Origin: Chthoniobacteraceae bacterium
GTDB taxonomy: Bacteria > Verrucomicrobiota > Verrucomicrobiia > Chthoniobacterales > Chthoniobacteraceae
Direction: 5' to 3'
DNA: 13,004 nucleotides
Assembly (NCBI GenBank): GCA_947478975.1
Contig: CANJYI010000029.1
Span: 1 to 13,004, forward strand
Notes under the pieces: generated by a model
Told to the model about the DNA's origin: nothing
What the model saw: only the letters and a program-made list of their open reading frames with translations
Databases searched by the model: none
Translations under genes and position numbers: made by a program
Shown here: piece by piece, positions 1-7,210 of the stretch
Layout of the letters: each line of letters starts with the position of its first letter
How positions within the stretch are numbered: position 1 is the first letter of the stretch

Positions 1-1
1 C

Positions 2-88
2 GCTTCTCGGTATGAAGTTGAGAAGCTGCTTGAGAACGATAATGTCGGTGCGGGCTGGTTTTTGGTTCACACCCCTACTGAGTGGTAG
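2..88 (+). CDS. Possible C-terminal end of an unknown gene entering from the left
   Basis: From base 2 a frame stays open for 28 codons and stops at TAG (86-88). The reading ends in GWFLVHTPTEW, preceded by a charged stretch (YEVEKLLENDN), which looks like a protein tail rather than random translation. Its third codon positions are less GC-rich than those of the genes further right. An open run of 28 codons can occur by chance, and I recognise no family, so this is only a suggestion that a gene on the plus strand ends here. The rest lies outside the window. Confidence 0.28.
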   Translation, partial: ASRYEVEKLLENDNVGAGWFLVHTPTEW

Positions 89-90
89 GG
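73..90 (+). other. Short hairpin overlapping the end of the partial reading frame
   Basis: CCCTAC (73-78) and GTAGGG (85-90) are perfect reverse complements around a 6-base loop, giving a 6-bp stem that covers the TAG at 86-88. No T-run follows directly; the first T-rich tract begins about 20 bases later. It could help end transcription of the upstream gene, but it is not a typical intrinsic terminator. Confidence 0.25.
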
Positions 91-264
91 ATCCTTTCTC
101 CAGCCCAACTTTTTTTACCCTGCCACGTCATTCCTGTGGGACGGCTGTGGATTGTTTTCTGTCCGCGTCCGCTGCGCTCGCCGTTCCCGCGGCGCGTCCA
201 GGTGTTGAAACACGAGGCGGGTCCCAGCGTTCAGAACTGCCGCTGGATTCATCGGCTTAAATAG
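89..264. other. Spacer without a convincing gene
   Basis: Between the possible upstream gene and the 3' end of the sulfatase there is no reading frame with recognisable protein character. Short open frames on the plus strand (12-260 and 82-264) are rich in Pro, Arg and Ser and match nothing I know. A 5-bp hairpin (GTGTT/AACAC) lies within it. I see no promoter or RNA gene that I could defend. Confidence 0.4.
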
Positions 265-295
265 GGAGGGCCGACGAGGTGTTTCCATCGGCTCC
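265..295 (-). terminator. Weak terminator-like hairpin at the end of the sulfatase gene
   Basis: Read on the minus strand, GGAGCCGA (295-288) pairs with TCGG-CC-CTCC (274-265) as an 8-bp stem with a 2-base bulge and a 13-base loop. It begins at the last base of the sulfatase TAG and is followed by an A/T-rich stretch containing TATTTAA, not a clean T-run. The position favours a role in ending the sulfatase transcript; the bulge and poor T-tract keep confidence low. Confidence 0.33.
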
Positions 296-1938
296 TACTT
301 GGGAACTCCCTCGCCCGCATTCTTTTTCGCCACTTCGGGGCGGGGGTAGCGGACGACTGCGACGTCGTTCCTCTGGGGGGCACCAGGAGTGCTGCGGCCG
401 TCAGCAATCAGCTTTTCAAGCACCGCATTTAGTTCACCGACTTTTTCGGGCGTCGTGGCGGCGAGGTTCTTGGTTTCCCCGATATCGTCGCTCAGGTTGT
501 AAAGCTGCACCGGGTGGTCTTGAGCTCCTCCGCCGCCCCAACCGCCGGAGCCAGGCGCGGGGATGTATTTCCAGGATCCGCTGCGCACCGCGGGCGTTCC
601 GCCGATGCTTGCGCTCACAGCATTCGCCCGGACGGGTTTGTCTTCTCCTTTCAAAAGCGGCAGCAGACTAAAACTGTCCTCTCCGGCACCGTCTGGCAGG
701 GTGACGTTCCACACCTCGGCGAGCGTGCGGAGGATGTCAGCCTGGGCCACGAGTTGTCCGCATTCGGTGCCAGGCGTCACCACACCGGGCCAACGCACGA
801 TGAAGGGCACGCGATGACCGCCTTCCCACGCGTCGGCCTTGTAGCCCCGCAACGGGCCGCTTGGGTAGTGTCCCTTTGCCTCGAGGTCCTTGACCCCGGC
901 GTAGGGCGCGCAACCGTTGTCGCTGGTGAAAAGCACGATGGTATTTTTCGCTGCACCGCTTTTTTCCAGCGCGTCGAGCACCCGCCCCACGACGGCATCT
1001 GTTTCCATCACAAAGTCGGCATACAGGTTCAGACTGCTCTTGTCCTTCCACTCCCCATTCACCGCGAGCGGCGTGTGCGGCGAGGTCAGCGGCATGTAAA
1101 CCAAAAACGACTCAGCCTTTTCAACCGATTCGCTCATAAACCTGACGGTGCGGTCTCCGAGTGCCGGCAGGATCGCTTCGAGTTTCCAGTCCTTGAGCGC
1201 AGGCCCTTGGTTGCTGGCTTGATTGTTACCCAGCAACGCCGGAGACAGAAATGCGTCCGGGATGCCGAGGGTCCGGTTGTTCTCGATAAAACAATAGGGA
1301 GGCCAGTTTGGGACGTCGGTGCCGAAGTAAAAATCAAAGCCGCGCGTGGTCGGACCGCCGGCGATTGGTTTGGAAAAAATATCCCGCCAGATCTCGGTCT
1401 GTTCGGGCGTTGGCGTTGCCTCGCGGACTGCAGCCTTCCTCTCGGCCCGCGCCACCTCATCCTTTGGCTGGACCTTGGGTGTCAGTAGGGGCCGCTGCTC
1501 TTTGGAGATCGGCCAGTCCCAGCCGAGATGCCATTTGCCGATGCACGCCGTGCGGTAACCCTGCTGCTTCGCGAGCGAGCCGATAGTCATGCGATCCGGC
1601 GCAATCAAGGGCTCGCCAAAGACTCCGACGATGCCTTTCTGCAACCTTGTCCGCCAGTGGTAGCGCCCAGTGAGGAGGGTGTAGCGCGAGGGTGAGCACA
1701 CTCCCGAAGACGAATGTCCGTCGGTGAAGCGCATTCCCTGCGCCGCAAGTTTGTCGATGTTCGGTGTGGGGATCCTGCCGCGCTCGCGGTTGTAGCATTG
1801 GACATCACCGTAGCCGAGGTCGTCGGCGAGGAGAACAAGGACGTTGGGTTTGGGTGCGGGCCTTGGCGAGTCGACTGCGTACAGCGCGGCCGGCGGCGTG
1901 AGGAGGAGGGCGAACAGGAGGGGGGGCAATGTTTTCAC
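295..1938 (-). CDS. Exported type I (formylglycine) sulfatase
   Basis: A 547-residue arylsulfatase-like enzyme that hydrolyses sulfate esters, probably on sulfated polysaccharides or glycans outside the cytoplasm. Residues 1-21 form a signal peptide (MKTLPP, then a Leu/Ala core, cleavage likely after LYA). The alkaline-phosphatase-fold signatures follow in order: metal-binding D39-D40 in LLADDLGYGD, the C81-S-P-S-R85 motif whose Cys is converted to formylglycine, K135/H137 in GKWHLGW, H288 in SPHTP, D340-N341 in FTSDNG and K367 in RGYKADAWEGG. Length is usual for the family. The start is GTG, chosen because it places the signal peptide at the N-terminus; no Shine-Dalgarno is visible. The GYKADAWEGGHRVPF region recalls SulfAtlas subfamily S1_15, but this is unverified. 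No sulfatase-maturing enzyme or polysaccharide gene lies nearby, so the substrate is unknown. Confidence 0.93.
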   Translation of the reverse strand: MKTLPPLLFALLLTPPAALYAVDSPRPAPKPNVLVLLADDLGYGDVQCYNRERGRIPTPNIDKLAAQGMRFTDGHSSSGVCSPSRYTLLTGRYHWRTRLQKGIVGVFGEPLIAPDRMTIGSLAKQQGYRTACIGKWHLGWDWPISKEQRPLLTPKVQPKDEVARAERKAAVREATPTPEQTEIWRDIFSKPIAGGPTTRGFDFYFGTDVPNWPPYCFIENNRTLGIPDAFLSPALLGNNQASNQGPALKDWKLEAILPALGDRTVRFMSESVEKAESFLVYMPLTSPHTPLAVNGEWKDKSSLNLYADFVMETDAVVGRVLDALEKSGAAKNTIVLFTSDNGCAPYAGVKDLEAKGHYPSGPLRGYKADAWEGGHRVPFIVRWPGVVTPGTECGQLVAQADILRTLAEVWNVTLPDGAGEDSFSLLPLLKGEDKPVRANAVSASIGGTPAVRSGSWKYIPAPGSGGWGGGGAQDHPVQLYNLSDDIGETKNLAATTPEKVGELNAVLEKLIADGRSTPGAPQRNDVAVVRYPRPEVAKKNAGEGVPK

Positions 1939-1991
1939 AAGTGGGATGGTCCGGAGGTTGCATCAGTGTTCCGAGCCCCGCCCAGGTTGTC

Positions 1992-2007
1992 AGGTTTTTA
2001 AGAACCT
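1992..2007. promoter_or_regulatory. Near-perfect 16-base palindrome upstream of the sulfatase
   Basis: AGGTTTTTAAGAACCT is a palindrome apart from one T/G pair. It sits 54-69 bases upstream of the sulfatase GTG, where a transcription factor could bind. On the minus strand, CTGACA overlaps its downstream edge and could act as a -35 box, but the matching -10 candidate 17 bases on (AACACT) is poor. A regulatory role is inference from position and symmetry only. Confidence 0.25.
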
Positions 2008-2128
2008 CCCAGCAGTCGCCCGCGTTTCAGTCGCGGGACTTGCGCGTGTCGCCAGCACGTGAAAAAAGACGCTGCAGGCGCCCTCGCGGGCCGCCGAACG
2101 AATCATCCGCCCGGCCTCAGCGCAGCCG

Positions 2129-2305
2129 ATGAGGCGCTCAGCGGGGGCGCCATGGAACGCCGGCAAACGGCAACTGACGATCTACACCGTCAACTACAAC
2201 ACCTATCACTTCACGCCCGACACCCGGAGGGCGGTCGCTTTCCAAAGCCACCCGTTTGGTAGAACCGCCGTACCGGTATGGTGCTCCAGCCTTTCGACTT
2301 CGTAA
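2129..2305 (+). CDS. Small doubtful reading frame, 58 residues, no known family
   Basis: ATG at 2129 to TAA at 2303-2305. The sequence begins MRRSAGAPWNAGK and continues with a Tyr/Thr/Asn-rich stretch (TIYTVNYNTYHF) and AVAFQSHPFGRTAVPVW. There is no clear ribosome binding site, and the 3' end overlaps the upstream edge of the sulfatase remnant in a different frame. It could be a gene fragment, the translation of a repeat, or chance. I recognise no domain, signal peptide or membrane segment. Confidence 0.18.
   Translation: MRRSAGAPWNAGKRQLTIYTVNYNTYHFTPDTRRAVAFQSHPFGRTAVPVWCSSLSTS
2266..2283. repeat. Hairpin-forming palindrome around TACCGGTA
   Basis: The perfect 8-base palindrome TACCGGTA (2271-2278) is flanked by bases that continue pairing with two G-U wobbles, giving a 7-bp stem (2266-2272 with 2277-2283) closed by CCGG. 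It lies just before the point where the sulfatase remnant begins. It could be part of an interspersed palindromic repeat, but only one copy is in this window. Confidence 0.25.
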
Positions 2306-2309
2306 AGCA

Positions 2310-2492
2310 AGGCCCAACATCCTCTTCATCTTCACCGATGACGGAGGCTGGGGCGACTTGTCGCGCTACGGGCATCCGTATGTGAAGACGCCGCACATTG
2401 ACCGGTTCGCGCGCGAGGGAACGGACTTCACTCGCTTCACCGGGGCCAGCGGCGTGTGCTCCCCGAGCCAGGCCGCGGTAATGACGGGGCAA
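2310..2492 (+). pseudogene. Sulfatase remnant: N-terminal active-site segment only
   Basis: About 61 codons match the first part of a type I sulfatase: RPNILFIFTDDGGWGD (metal-binding Asp pair), KTPHIDRFAREG, then GASGVCSPSQAAVMTGQ. Homology stops at MTGQ; the rest of a roughly 450-550 residue enzyme is missing, and the frame merely runs on antisense to selO until 2880-2882. Upstream there is no signal peptide; the frame opens at a TTG at 2256 followed by residues unlike a leader. The motif Arg required by the formylglycine-generating enzyme is Gln (CSPSQ). Compared with the complete sulfatase next door it is clearly diverged, so it is not a recent duplicate of it. I read it as a gene truncated at both ends and not functional. 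Confidence 0.8.
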
Positions 2493-2494
2493 GG

Positions 2495-2521
2495 AAAATG
2501 CAGAGTTACGTACGCCTCTGC
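2495..2521 (-). terminator. Probable intrinsic terminator of selO
   Basis: On the minus strand, 22 bases past the selO stop, GCAGAG (2521-2516) and CTCTGC (2505-2500) form a perfect 6-bp stem with a 10-base loop, followed after one A by TTTT (2498-2495). The stem is short but position, symmetry and T-run agree. It also marks the boundary between selO and the sulfatase remnant. Confidence 0.45.
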
Positions 2522-2542
2522 TCGCGTCGACTTTGCTCCGAC

Positions 2543-4036
2543 TTACGTGCCGCAGAAGGTGCGCAGCACGCGCTCTTCCGGCCGCGGCGCGAGCGCGTAC
2601 TCTGCAAACTCCGGGGCCTCCACAAACGGCCGGCTCAAGGCGCGGTGCAGCCGCTCGAAAGGCACAAGGTCTCCCTCCCTTGCCGCCGCGATGGCCTGCT
2701 CCACCCGGTGGTTTCTGGGAATCAACGCCGGATTGACCGAGCGCATCCGCTCCGCGCGGAGTTTGGGCGCGACCTCTTCGCGGGCAAGCCGGGAGCGCCA
2801 GAGTGCAGCCCAGGAGTCGTACAACCCGGGTGCGGAGAAGAGCTCCCGAACAGCCGCGTCGGCGGCGCCGGCGGGATCCTGAGCGGCCGAGCACAACCGG
2901 CGGAACGTCAGCGTAAAATCGGCCTCCCCCTGCCGCATCGCCTCCAGCAACCCCTCGATGAGCGCAAGGTCGTCCTGTTCGCCCGTCTCCAGACCGATTT
3001 TGCGGCGCATCCCGGAAAGCCATTCCGCCTGAAAAATCTCCGGTACCCGGTGGATGGCAGCCGTCGCCGACTCCACCGCCTTGGCTTGGTCCGCATCCAA
3101 CAGGGGCAGCAGGGTCTCCGCCAGACGTGCCAGATTCCACTGGGCGACCCGGGACTGGTTTCCGAAGGCGTAGCGGCCGCCGCGGTCGATCGCGCTAAAA
3201 ACCTTCTCCGGATCGTAGGCGTCCAGAAAGGCGCAGGGGCCGTAATCGATGGTCTCTCCCGAGACGGACATGTTGTCGGTGTTCATGACGCCGTGGATGA
3301 AGCCCACCTGCATCCAGCGCGCCACCAACGCGGCTTGCCGCAGGCACACACTTTCGAGCAGCGCCAGATAGGGCCGTTCGGACAAAAGCGCCTCCGGATA
3401 ATGCCGCTCCATGACATGGCGCGCGAGAGCCTCGACCCCGGCGCGGTCTTCCTGCGCGGCAAAGTATTCAAAAGTCCCCACCCGGATGTGGCTCGCCGCC
3501 ACCCGCGTCAGGACGGCACCGGGAAGAGCCTCCTCCCGGTAGACCCGCTCGCCGGTGGCGACCGCTGCCAGGGAGCGCGTGGTGGGAATTCCGAGCGCGT
3601 GCATCGCCTCGCTCAGCAGGTACTCGCGCACCACCGGGCCGAGCGCGGCGCGCCCGTCGCCCCTGCGGGAAAAGGGCGTCGGACCTGCCCCCTTGAGCTG
3701 GATGTCGCGGCGCTGCCCCCCGGCGTCCAGAACCTCACCAAGCAGGATCGCCCGCCCGTCGCCAAGCTGCGGCACAAAGTTGCCGAACTGGTGGCCGGCG
3801 TAGGCCTGCGCGACGGAGGCCGCCCCCTCCGGCAGAACGTTTCCAGAAAAAAGGGCCGCCGCGTCCCGGGCAAGCGTCTCGAAGGAAAGCCCCAGCTCCC
3901 CGCAAAGCTCTGCATTGAGCGCCAGCAACCGCGGGGCGGAAACCGGCGTCGGGGCGGTCCGCGCGTAAAAGTGCCCAGGCAGCTGGGTGTAGCTGTTGTC
4001 AAAAGCAAATGGGGAGGGAACGGCTCCGTGGGTCAT
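2543..4036 (-). CDS. selO: Protein adenylyltransferase SelO (YdiU family)
   Basis: A 497-residue pseudokinase-fold enzyme that transfers AMP from ATP to Ser, Thr or Tyr of proteins, linked in other bacteria to oxidative stress. Family residues are in place: GDGR at 92-95, K115 in IQLKGAGPTPFSR, E138 in VREYL, and the Mg2+/catalytic set D254-N255 and D264 in NTDNMSVSGETIDYG. All sit two positions from the Pseudomonas syringae SelO numbers (K113, E136, D252, D262). The C-terminus FCGT keeps the conserved Cys (C495) that is selenocysteine in some eukaryotic homologues. The frame is open far upstream, but the MTHGAVPSPFAFDNSY start gives the normal family N-terminus; a GAGGAG lies 19 bases before it, rather far for a ribosome site. 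Divergent from the penicillin-binding protein gene. Confidence 0.95.
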   Translation of the reverse strand: MTHGAVPSPFAFDNSYTQLPGHFYARTAPTPVSAPRLLALNAELCGELGLSFETLARDAAALFSGNVLPEGAASVAQAYAGHQFGNFVPQLGDGRAILLGEVLDAGGQRRDIQLKGAGPTPFSRRGDGRAALGPVVREYLLSEAMHALGIPTTRSLAAVATGERVYREEALPGAVLTRVAASHIRVGTFEYFAAQEDRAGVEALARHVMERHYPEALLSERPYLALLESVCLRQAALVARWMQVGFIHGVMNTDNMSVSGETIDYGPCAFLDAYDPEKVFSAIDRGGRYAFGNQSRVAQWNLARLAETLLPLLDADQAKAVESATAAIHRVPEIFQAEWLSGMRRKIGLETGEQDDLALIEGLLEAMRQGEADFTLTFRRLCSAAQDPAGAADAAVRELFSAPGLYDSWAALWRSRLAREEVAPKLRAERMRSVNPALIPRNHRVEQAIAAAREGDLVPFERLHRALSRPFVEAPEFAEYALAPRPEERVLRTFCGT

Positions 4037-4171
4037 GACGGCATTCTGGCAGAGGCTCCTCAAATTGGGAGATCCGGAGCGCAAAAACACCAAATCCCGC
4101 CGTAGTGCTTTTCCAGCCCCAGCTTCCCTTGCGTTGCTGTTGGCGGGCGTTACTCTGTTTGCCTGCCCAAA
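4037..4171. promoter_or_regulatory. Divergent intergenic region, selO / penicillin-binding protein
   Basis: The 135 bases between two divergent starts must hold both promoters if each gene is transcribed separately. I cannot pick out -35/-10 pairs with confidence in either direction, and the base before the plus-strand ATG shows no Shine-Dalgarno. No palindrome stands out. Confidence 0.35.
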
Positions 4172-5170
4172 ATGAAACAGCAGCCCCGTCTTTCTCCTCG
4201 TCTTTCCTCCAGCCTGCTCGCCGGAGTCTTCCCCTTGCTTGCCTTGTTTGGACCCGCTCAGGCACCCGCTGCCGCAGCGGAGAAAAGTGCCGCTGCGTAT
4301 ATTGTCATCGACCACGCCAGCGGCCATGTGCTGGAGGAACTCAACGCCAACAAGAAGCTCCAGGTTGCGAGCCTGACCAAGATCGTCACGGCGGCCGTGG
4401 TGCTCGACTGGGCGCACGCAGCCAACCAAAGCATCGACCAACTGGCCACGGTCCAGCCCTTCCACCCGGAATTGTCCAATCCCCAGGGCGTTCAATGGAC
4501 TCCCGGAGACCGCGCCACACTCAAGGACCTGCTCTACGCGACGCTGTTGCAGTCCGACAATATCGCGGCTCAAACGCTCGCCGACTTCGTGGGGGCGGCC
4601 CTCTCCGGCGGACAGGACCGCGAACTGCACCAGGTCAGCTTCGTAAGCCAGATGAACGCGCTTGCCCGCAAGCTGGGCGCGGGCAACTCCCGCTTCCTCA
4701 ACGCACACGGCCTCGACTCGCTTGAATCCAAGCGCCCCTACTCCACCGCGGAGGACATGGCCAAGATCAGCGCCTACGCCATGGCCAACCCGGCCTTCGT
4801 GTTCTACGTCACCCAAAAGGAACGCCGGATCGCCATCCAGCGCGCGGACGGCTCCAAGCAGGGCTTTCAGCTGGCCAACACCAACCGCCTGTTGGGGCGC
4901 AACGGCATTGACGGTCTCAAAACCGGCACGACCAAGCGCGCGGGAGAGTGCCTCATCATTTCGGCGGCAAAGGCCCCCGACGTGCGCAAGGAAGGCGACA
5001 CCTTCTTCACTACGCCCCGCCGACTGGAAGTCGTCGTGCTTGGCTCGGAGGACCGCTTTACCGAAGCGGAAGCCCTGCTCCAGCGTGGCTGGGCCGCGCA
5101 CGAAGCCTGGGTCGCCGCCGGTCGCCCCGAGACGCCCCGCCCCACGAAGCGTTCTCTGGTCGGCTTCTGA
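4172..5170 (+). CDS. D-alanyl-D-alanine carboxypeptidase-type penicillin-binding protein (peptidase S11)
   Basis: A 332-residue exported serine enzyme that trims the terminal D-Ala from peptidoglycan stem peptides, or cuts D,D cross-links, in the periplasm. The three penicillin-binding motifs are complete: S67-L-T-K70 with the nucleophile, S128-D-N130, and K250-T-G-T. An N-terminal signal peptide of about 37 residues (basic start, Leu/Ala core, AxA sites near 33-37) directs export. It is shorter than E. coli DacA (about 400 residues) and seems to lack the C-terminal beta domain and membrane-anchoring helix, so it is nearer to DacF/PbpG-like small forms. The ATG at 4172 is chosen because it gives the leader; no Shine-Dalgarno is visible. 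It stands alone and converges on the M16 peptidase gene 61 bases away. Confidence 0.92.
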   Translation: MKQQPRLSPRLSSSLLAGVFPLLALFGPAQAPAAAAEKSAAAYIVIDHASGHVLEELNANKKLQVASLTKIVTAAVVLDWAHAANQSIDQLATVQPFHPELSNPQGVQWTPGDRATLKDLLYATLLQSDNIAAQTLADFVGAALSGGQDRELHQVSFVSQMNALARKLGAGNSRFLNAHGLDSLESKRPYSTAEDMAKISAYAMANPAFVFYVTQKERRIAIQRADGSKQGFQLANTNRLLGRNGIDGLKTGTTKRAGECLIISAAKAPDVRKEGDTFFTTPRRLEVVVLGSEDRFTEAEALLQRGWAAHEAWVAAGRPETPRPTKRSLVGF

Positions 5171-5231
5171 TGCTTGGTGTTGGCTTTCGGGACGCCCCCG
5201 GGGCGGTAGCCCTGGGTTGAACTGGCCTCCC

Positions 5232-6497
5232 CTAGCTGCGCACCATCTTCTCAAGCTCCGCCTGCTTGACCCCAGGCCCGACCAGCGCGGCGGCCGCGCT
5301 TTCAAAGTTCAACCACTCCGACACGGCCGACTGCACCTGCGCCGCTGTCACCGACAGCATGGCGCGCTCCACCTCCTCCACCTCCACGAGCCGCCCAAAC
5401 GCCATCAGCGACTCCGCCATCCAGCAGTTCTGTTGCGTGGCGGAATCCAGCGCGATCCGGTTCTGGCCGATTGAATACTGCTGGGCCAGCCGCAGCTCCG
5501 CCCGCGAAGGCGGGCGCGCACAAAGGTGGGCCGTCTCACGCCGGATGGCCTTCACCGCGCGCGTCAGCTTCGAGACGTCCAAATCCGTGTAGATGCACAG
5601 GGCCCCGGTTTCCTCCAGCGCCACGGTGGAGCTTTGCACCGAGTAGCAAAATCCTTTGCTCTCCCTGAGGTTCTGGAACAGCCGGGAGCTCATGTTTTCC
5701 CCCAGCAAAACCGATCCCAGCTTGAGCGCAAAACGCCGCGGATCCGTACGACTGCAGGCGCGGAAGCCAAGCGCCAGATGCGCCTGTCCCGTGTCCTCCT
5801 CGGCCACCTGCACCCCAGTGCGGGGGCCGTTGGCGATGCGCATCTGCGAAGGCCTCCCTCGGGGCAGCTTCTCCAACGGGCCGCGCACCATCGCCAGCAC
5901 GTCCTCGTGCAGGACCGGACCGGCGACGGTGAAAATCGTGTTTCTTCCAATGTAATGCCGCTTGCGGAAGGCCAGCAAATCGCTGCGCTTGAGCTGGGAA
6001 ACGCTTTCCAGCGTCCCCGTCAGCGGGTTGCCCAGCGGGTGTTCGGGCCAGAGACAGGAGGAAAGCAGGTCCTCCGCCCACTGCGCTGGAGAATCGCTCA
6101 GGGAAAGAATCTCCTCCCGGATCACCTCCCGCTCCCGCTCCAACTCGGTTTCCGGAAACTGTGCGTCCAGGTACATCTCGACGAGCACCTCGCCCAGCCG
6201 CTCAAAGTATGCGGCGTCCGCTTTTGCGTAGTAACAGGTGTGGTCCTCGGTGGTGAAGGCGTTGATGTAGCCGCCAACCCCTTCCACCGCCAAAGTCAAT
6301 TCCCGGGCGGTATGCGCGGAAGTCCCCTTGAAGAGCAGGTGCTCCAAAAAATGGGCCAACCCGCACTCGCTGGGACGTTCGTGACGGCCGCCAACGGCCG
6401 CCCAAATGCCGGCACAGACTCCGCGCAAATGCGGCATCCAAGCCGTGGCGATCCGCACTCCGTTGCTCAGGGTGGTGACTTGATATTGCGAGCGCAT
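5232..6497 (-). CDS. M16 family zinc peptidase (processing-peptidase / PqqL-like)
   Basis: A 421-residue metallopeptidase of the insulinase/mitochondrial processing peptidase family. The inverted zinc motif H49-F-L-E52-H53 is intact and the third ligand is the Glu of REEI near residue 129, 76 residues after H53 as in the family. The C-terminal half keeps LFQNLRESKGFCYSV, the usual substrate-binding segment of the second domain. No signal peptide is seen, so it is probably cytoplasmic; substrates are unknown. The frame is open 151 codons upstream through ispD, but MRSQYQVTTLSNGVRI is the normal N-terminus. The ATG lies 2 bases after the ispD stop, with a GGAGG inside ispD 13 bases before it, so translation may be coupled. 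Last gene of the yqeY-ispD-peptidase operon. Confidence 0.92.
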   Translation of the reverse strand: MRSQYQVTTLSNGVRIATAWMPHLRGVCAGIWAAVGGRHERPSECGLAHFLEHLLFKGTSAHTARELTLAVEGVGGYINAFTTEDHTCYYAKADAAYFERLGEVLVEMYLDAQFPETELEREREVIREEILSLSDSPAQWAEDLLSSCLWPEHPLGNPLTGTLESVSQLKRSDLLAFRKRHYIGRNTIFTVAGPVLHEDVLAMVRGPLEKLPRGRPSQMRIANGPRTGVQVAEEDTGQAHLALGFRACSRTDPRRFALKLGSVLLGENMSSRLFQNLRESKGFCYSVQSSTVALEETGALCIYTDLDVSKLTRAVKAIRRETAHLCARPPSRAELRLAQQYSIGQNRIALDSATQQNCWMAESLMAFGRLVEVEEVERAMLSVTAAQVQSAVSEWLNFESAAAALVGPGVKQAELEKMVRS

Positions 6498-6499
6498 GC

Positions 6500-7198
6500 T
6501 CAGTGAGCGCCCTCCGTGCGCAGGAGTTCCTGGCCGGCGAGCATCAGCTCTGCCAAAGCCACGTCGGCTGGGTAGGTAATTTTTAAATTCCACTCGGGAT
6601 TGTGATAAAGCGCCACGGGCACCCCAAGGGCCTCCACCGCGGAAACTTCGTCTGTGACAGAACCGCCGCCGCCCAAAAGCGCCTCGTAGGCGCGAAGCAG
6701 CAGTGCTTTTTGGAAAATTTGGGGGGTTTGCATGCCCCAGAGCCCCGTCCGGTCCACGCCGCCGCACACCAGTTGCGCGGCGTCCGCACGCTTTAGGGTG
6801 TCCGAGACGGGAGCGGCGCAACTGGCCGCCCCGTGGCGGCGGGCCAACTCGAGGCAACCGGCTACGGCCCGGGGCGTCACCAAGGGCCGTGCGGCGTCGT
6901 GCACCGCGACAAAATCCACGTCGGCCCCCAACCGCTGGAGGCCGGCCCACACGGACAGGTGGCGTTCCGCCCCGCCGTGGACAATCTCAACGGGTTTGCC
7001 CTGGGCGGAGGAGGCCGCGTATTCGGCAACCTGCGCCGCCAGTTCGGGGCGCGTGACCAGCGTGAGCGCATGCACCTCCGGGCAGCAGGCCAGGGCGCGG
7101 ATGGAATGCCAGAGCACCGGCCGCCCCGAAAGGGGAGCCAGGAGCTTGTCAAATCCCATGCGGCGCGAAGCACCGGCGGCAACCAGCAGAGCGTGCAT
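6500..7198 (-). CDS. ispD: 2-C-methyl-D-erythritol 4-phosphate cytidylyltransferase
   Basis: A 232-residue cytidylyltransferase catalysing MEP + CTP to CDP-ME and pyrophosphate, the third step of the MEP isoprenoid pathway in the cytoplasm. The CTP-binding loop is AAGASRRMG (residues 7-15) with R13 and K18 as the likely counterparts of E. coli R20 and K27. VHDAARP supplies D101; SDTLKR and VDRTGLWGMQTPQ carry T134 and R150; NLKITYP carries K206, the match to E. coli K213. Length fits the monofunctional enzyme (about 230 residues); no IspF domain is fused. It is 12 bases downstream of yqeY and 2 bases upstream of the M16 gene. ispF lies about 5 kb away on the other strand. No good Shine-Dalgarno precedes the ATG. 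Confidence 0.95.
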   Translation of the reverse strand: MHALLVAAGASRRMGFDKLLAPLSGRPVLWHSIRALACCPEVHALTLVTRPELAAQVAEYAASSAQGKPVEIVHGGAERHLSVWAGLQRLGADVDFVAVHDAARPLVTPRAVAGCLELARRHGAASCAAPVSDTLKRADAAQLVCGGVDRTGLWGMQTPQIFQKALLLRAYEALLGGGGSVTDEVSAVEALGVPVALYHNPEWNLKITYPADVALAELMLAGQELLRTEGAH

Positions 7199-7210
7199 CC
7201 GGAATGGCGG

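Larger units (their letters stand above)
1939..2309. other. 370-base stretch with no convincing gene; possible repeat material
   Basis: This region separates the complete sulfatase (minus) from the sulfatase remnant (plus). It holds the palindrome at 1992-2007. From 2129 an ATG-started frame runs 58 codons to TAA at 2303-2305; its middle (TIYTVNYNTYHFTPD, then AVAFQSHPFGR) looks more like protein than noise, yet I recognise no family. The opposite strand is also open here (2138-2335), as often happens in interspersed repeats. At 2266-2283 the RNA could fold into a 7-bp stem with a CCGG loop around the perfect palindrome TACCGGTA. I would not call a gene in it; an old mobile or repeat sequence is one reading. 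Confidence 0.4.

Noticed and set aside
514..1488. 324-codon open frame on the plus strand opposite the sulfatase
   Set aside because: It is antisense to a gene with all catalytic motifs in place and has no recognisable domain; GC-rich coding sequence often leaves the other strand open.
2493..2882. Continuation of the sulfatase remnant frame as a functional protein
   Set aside because: After MTGQ the residues are antisense to the selO 3' end and show no sulfatase motif.
5193..5205. CG-rich palindrome between the convergent penicillin-binding protein and M16 genes as a shared terminator
   Set aside because: The arms leave almost no room for a loop and no T-run follows on either strand.
4037..5305. 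423-codon extension of the selO frame on the minus strand, making a 920-residue protein
   Set aside because: The extension lies antisense to the penicillin-binding protein gene, resembles no protein, and the SelO family N-terminus begins at the ATG at 4036.
6498..6950. 151-codon upstream extension of the M16 peptidase
   Set aside because: It runs out of frame through ispD, whose product is clearly recognisable; the peptidase domain starts normally at 6497.
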